The translations under genes and the position numbers were made by a program. Of a stretch of DNA of 64,000 nucleotides, positions 61,349-64,000 are shown piece by piece. This stretch comes from Paraglaciecola psychrophila 170 (GTDB taxonomy: Bacteria > Pseudomonadota > Gammaproteobacteria > Enterobacterales > Alteromonadaceae): NCBI RefSeq assembly GCF_000347635.1, contig NC_020514.1, positions 4,650,001 to 4,714,000 on the forward strand. The letters run 5' to 3'. The notes under the pieces are model-generated. The model worked only from the letters and a program-made list of their open reading frames with translations, made no database searches and had not been told where the DNA came from. Positions within the stretch are counted from its first letter, which is position 1, and each line of letters begins with the position of its first letter.

Positions 61349-62036
61349 CTAAAGGCTGCCATGGCGGTCTTTTTCAATACATTCGTCAAGCACTTGCAAT
61401 AATTCCGCTCGTACTTTTAATTTAGTATGGTGATGGGCCTTCATATCTAGTTTTGTCATAGCCAGAGCAATCGCTTGCACCCTAGGTACAAATTCTACTT
61501 CGCTGACGACCTTATCTAAAAAATCCAGCGATGACTGCTTCTTTCGGTGAGAACATTTCAGCTAAAATCACTGAACGATTAAAAAATACTGGCGCCAATC
61601 TACCTCTGGCTAATTCTACACCACCATGGGGCATAGTCATACCTATTGCGACTTCGTTTAAACCAATCTTAAATGCCCCATCAACACCGATTCGATAATC
61701 GGCGGCTAGCAATAATGATGCGCCTTGGCAACCGCATGACCACTGCAAGCTGCTATCACAGGATAAGGAAACGACAGCATCCTCACTGCCAATGTTAAAC
61801 CTTTTGGCTAAGGCCATAGCCGTATTCATGCTGCCACGCATTACTTGCAAATCAAAACCACCAGAAAACATTCCAGCTCGCCCGGTTAAAACCACGATTG
61901 CCTAAGTTTTTTCTGCTTGATCGAATGCTTGATTATGTTCGTCGACCACTTGATGTGAAATAGCGTTTACTTTGCCATTTTGGATGGTAATAGTGGCTAC
62001 TTGGTTCTCAATTTGACAGCTAACAAGTTCACTCAT
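61349..62036 (-). pseudogene. Enoyl-CoA hydratase/isomerase, inactivated
   Basis: From ATG 62036: MSELVSCQIENQVATITIQN, GKVNAISHQVVDEHNQAFDQ, AEKT, TAG (61902-61904, where the family has Glu), AIVVLTGRAGMFSGGFDLQV, then in another frame RMLSFPYPVIAACSGHAVA, back to GASLLLAADYRIGVDGAFKI, GLNEVAIGMTMPHGGVELAR. At 61518-61523 a run of six A (T on the coding strand) shifts the end; with five the sequence continues FLDKVVSEVEFVPRVQAIAL to KDRHGSL and a stop at 61349. One nonsense codon and three frame breaks: a clear pseudogene of a crotonase-fold enzyme of fatty-acid or amino-acid degradation. Confidence 0.85.
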
Positions 62037-62122
62037 GTTAATTCTCTTGATAGAGTAATGAAGGGGTATTTATCTTTAGTAAACAGGGTTAAAAGCAAAT
62101 TATAAATTTACATCGCAGACTA

Positions 62123-62944
62123 TCAATCAAACTTAGTCGATTTAGGATTAGGCAACAGACTAAGATGGATGTTGGTTTTAATGATTGCGGACAATTCACC
62201 TGAACGCTTTATTTCAGACAACTCTTGATTAACCTGTGCCATTTTAGTTTGCCATTTTTTATTAAAAACAAAAGTTAATTCTGTTTCTTCAAGTGGCTTA
62301 GATGAGCGCCAAACTTTACGCTCTATTCCCAAGCTATTTATCTCCCAAATTGCTCTGTGTTCATTCATATTAAGTAAATCACAGCGTTTTTTTAATAACA
62401 ACGTAACCAGAGCGACTTGACTAGACACTTTCACTGCTCTTGCTACATTGTCAACAAAAAAACGATCAAGGCTAGGGTATTGGTAATCTTCTCGAAGACA
62501 GATGGTTTTATCCCTCAGCCAATCTAAAGGTTTGCCACTTTCGTTAAAAGGATTGAGGCTATATAGAAACTCTCGGTACATGAAAACGGGATCAGAAAAT
62601 ATTAGTTGTTCTTTATTCGTCACCCACTCTGGTGAAAGCCAAGTGACATCGGCTTTTCCATTTAAAAGCGACTGTTCTAATCCCTTTCTCGGCATGGGTA
62701 AATACTCTAGTTCAAGATTTAGCTCGCGACTTAACGCTTGTGCCAATTCTGGTATAATGCCGCGATATTCTGAATTTGATGTTGTATAGACAAAGGGCGG
62801 CTCTTCAATATAAATAACCGCCAATCGGAGCGTTTTGGCAGCTTGTCCACCTTCATCAGCCAAAAGTGAAGTAGTTACCACAACCATCCAAAATATAAAT
62901 ATTTTTAGGCCAGGTACAGGTATGTAGACTTGAAATAAGTTCAT
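62123..62944 (-). CDS. Periplasmic solute-binding-like protein (SBP_bac_3 type)
   Basis: A 273-residue exported protein with an N-terminal hydrophobic leader (IFIFWMVVVTTSLLADEGGQ, cleavage probably after LLA). The mature part is a family 3 binding protein: LRLAVIYIEEPPFVYTTSNS, YRGIIPELAQALSRELNLEL, GKADVTWLSPEWVTNKEQLI, the DLLNMNEHRAIWEINSLGIE hinge and LTFVFNKKW. No permease or ATPase gene is near, so it may act as a sensor or as an orphan binding protein; such stand-alone copies are frequent in Alteromonadales. Ligand unknown. Confidence 0.7.
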   Translation of the reverse strand: MNLFQVYIPVPGLKIFIFWMVVVTTSLLADEGGQAAKTLRLAVIYIEEPPFVYTTSNSEYRGIIPELAQALSRELNLELEYLPMPRKGLEQSLLNGKADVTWLSPEWVTNKEQLIFSDPVFMYREFLYSLNPFNESGKPLDWLRDKTICLREDYQYPSLDRFFVDNVARAVKVSSQVALVTLLLKKRCDLLNMNEHRAIWEINSLGIERKVWRSSKPLEETELTFVFNKKWQTKMAQVNQELSEIKRSGELSAIIKTNIHLSLLPNPKSTKFD

Positions 62945-62989
62945 CCGATTATAATAGAGAGAGTTTGAAGAAAGTACATTGATTAATTA

Positions 62990-64000
62990 TTAAACTAGTT
63001 TCCAATCAACTGTTTTTCCTGCAAAAAATGGCACCATCGCATCACCGTTTGGCAAAGTGACAAATTCAGGCACAGTCCAACTCTGTTTACGCAACGTTAG
63101 CGTGGTAGTATTACGTGGCAGACCATAAAAATCAGCACCGTGGAAACTGGTAAAACCTTCCAATTTATCTAAGGCTCCTAACTCATCGAATACTTGAGCA
63201 TAAAGTTCCAGAGCGCTCCATGCACTATAACAACCTGCACAACCACAAGCATTTTCTTTGGCATGTTTGGCATGTGGTGCTGAGTCAGTGCCTAAGAAAA
63301 ATTTGTTCGAACCACCAGCTACTACCTTGCGCAGAGCTTGCTGATGCGAGCTACGCTTTAATACAGGTAAACAGTAGTTGTGAGGTTGAATGCCGCCTAC
63401 CAATAAATCATTACGATTTAACAATAAATGTTGTGGAGTAATAGTGGCACCTACATTACTAGCACTATTAAGAACAAAATCAGCCGCGTCACTGGTAGTT
63501 ATATGCTCAAAAACTACTTTCAATTCAGGGAAGGCCTGCACAATTTTAGCCATATATTGATCGATAAATATTTTTTCACGATCAAAAATATCCACATGGC
63601 TTTCAGTGACTTCACCGTGAACTAATAGTAATAAACCTTGTATTTGCATCTCTTCAAACACCGGGTATAACGCTTCAATACCGCTTACGGCTTGTGCTGA
63701 ATTGGTAGTCGCTCCAGCAGGATATAACTTGGCCGCTATGACACCTGAATTTTTGGCATCGATAATATCTTGTTTAGTCGTTTGATTCGTCAGATACAGG
63801 GTCATCAGAGGTTCAAAATGACTACCCTGTGGGCGTGCTTTTAAGATACGAGTTTTATATTCCATCGCTAATTTAGCATTTATGACTGGCGGAACTAAGT
63901 TAGGCATAACAATCGCACGGGCAAAACATCTAGCGGTAGCGGGCACTGTTTCTCCAAGTAAATCGCCATCTCTGAAATGTAAATGCCAATCGTCTGGTGT
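62990..64000 (-). CDS. pyrC: Dihydroorotase, 5' end outside window
   Basis: The gene runs through the right edge; 336 codons and the stop are present. The metal-binding HLHFRDGD ([13 protein letters not shown]) lies in the first 12 codons visible, then [24 protein letters not shown] with the carboxylated lysine, [23 protein letters not shown] and [15 protein letters not shown], ending [12 protein letters not shown]. This is the class II PyrC of pyrimidine synthesis, turning carbamoyl aspartate into dihydroorotate. Only a few N-terminal residues should be missing. Intact. Confidence 0.96.
   Translation of the reverse strand, partial: TPDDWHLHFRDGDLLGETVPATARCFARAIVMPNLVPPVINAKLAMEYKTRILKARPQGSHFEPLMTLYLTNQTTKQDIIDAKNSGVIAAKLYPAGATTNSAQAVSGIEALYPVFEEMQIQGLLLLVHGEVTESHVDIFDREKIFIDQYMAKIVQAFPELKVVFEHITTSDAADFVLNSASNVGATITPQHLLLNRNDLLVGGIQPHNYCLPVLKRSSHQQALRKVVAGGSNKFFLGTDSAPHAKHAKENACGCAGCYSAWSALELYAQVFDELGALDKLEGFTSFHGADFYGLPRNTTTLTLRKQSWTVPEFVTLPNGDAMVPFFAGKTVDWKLV

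Overview
The window looks like a chromosome segment from a marine gammaproteobacterium of the Alteromonadales (Alteromonadaceae; Glaciecola/Paraglaciecola-like). The grounds are the low-GC gammaproteobacterial versions of rpoB, rpoC, fusA and tuf, the order tRNA-Trp-secE-nusG-rplKAJL-rpoBC-rpsLG-fusA-tuf, several secreted polysaccharide-type hydrolases, a lipoprotein dipeptidyl peptidase, TonB and chemotaxis genes. The genus is an inference; no 16S gene is present.

Layout. 1-2.6 kb: end of an RND efflux adaptor, a DUF2164 gene and a broken LuxR/hydrolase gene. 2.7-7.5 kb: a large duplicated-domain surface lipoprotein whose 5' end is damaged, followed by two outer-membrane barrels. 7.7-13.5 kb: an unusually long PLP enzyme divergent from a D-2-hydroxyacid dehydrogenase, a solute-binding-like protein, a GH2-like lipoprotein and a DUF2750 gene. 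13.8-20.8 kb: DPP4-type peptidase, YecA-family protein, a zinc-type TonB receptor behind a perfect Zur palindrome, a PatB-type C-S lyase and a CheY-like receiver. 21-22.6 kb: SulP transporter remnant, IS256-type remnant and repeats. 23-29.5 kb: di-haem peroxidase, fklB, ppc and a GH16 enzyme. 29.6-32.3 kb: chemoreceptor and binding-protein remnants interrupted by a degenerate IS30-type element.

32.5-49.9 kb is one intact block, all on the minus strand. It encodes tRNA-Trp, SecE, NusG, L11, L1, L10, L7/L12, RNA polymerase beta and beta', S12, S7, EF-G and EF-Tu. Promoters are visible before the tRNA, rplK and rpsL, and there are hairpin terminators after nusG, rplL and tuf.

50-64 kb mixes intact genes (DUF445, RluA-type synthase, ABC exporter, RraA-like, MAPEG, tandem Usp, DbpA, a binding-protein-like gene, pyrC) with many remnants: YgjV, LysE/ArgO, beta-lactamase-like, methyltransferase, P-loop kinase, DUF3592 and enoyl-CoA hydratase.

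The most striking general property is the density of broken genes. About sixteen loci carry frameshifts or nonsense codons, while the 17-kb information-processing block has none. This suggests real, continuing gene decay, though some single-base homopolymer differences could be sequencing errors. I found no CRISPR array, prophage or complete defence island. The best-supported local regulatory system is the Zur-controlled zinc receptor.
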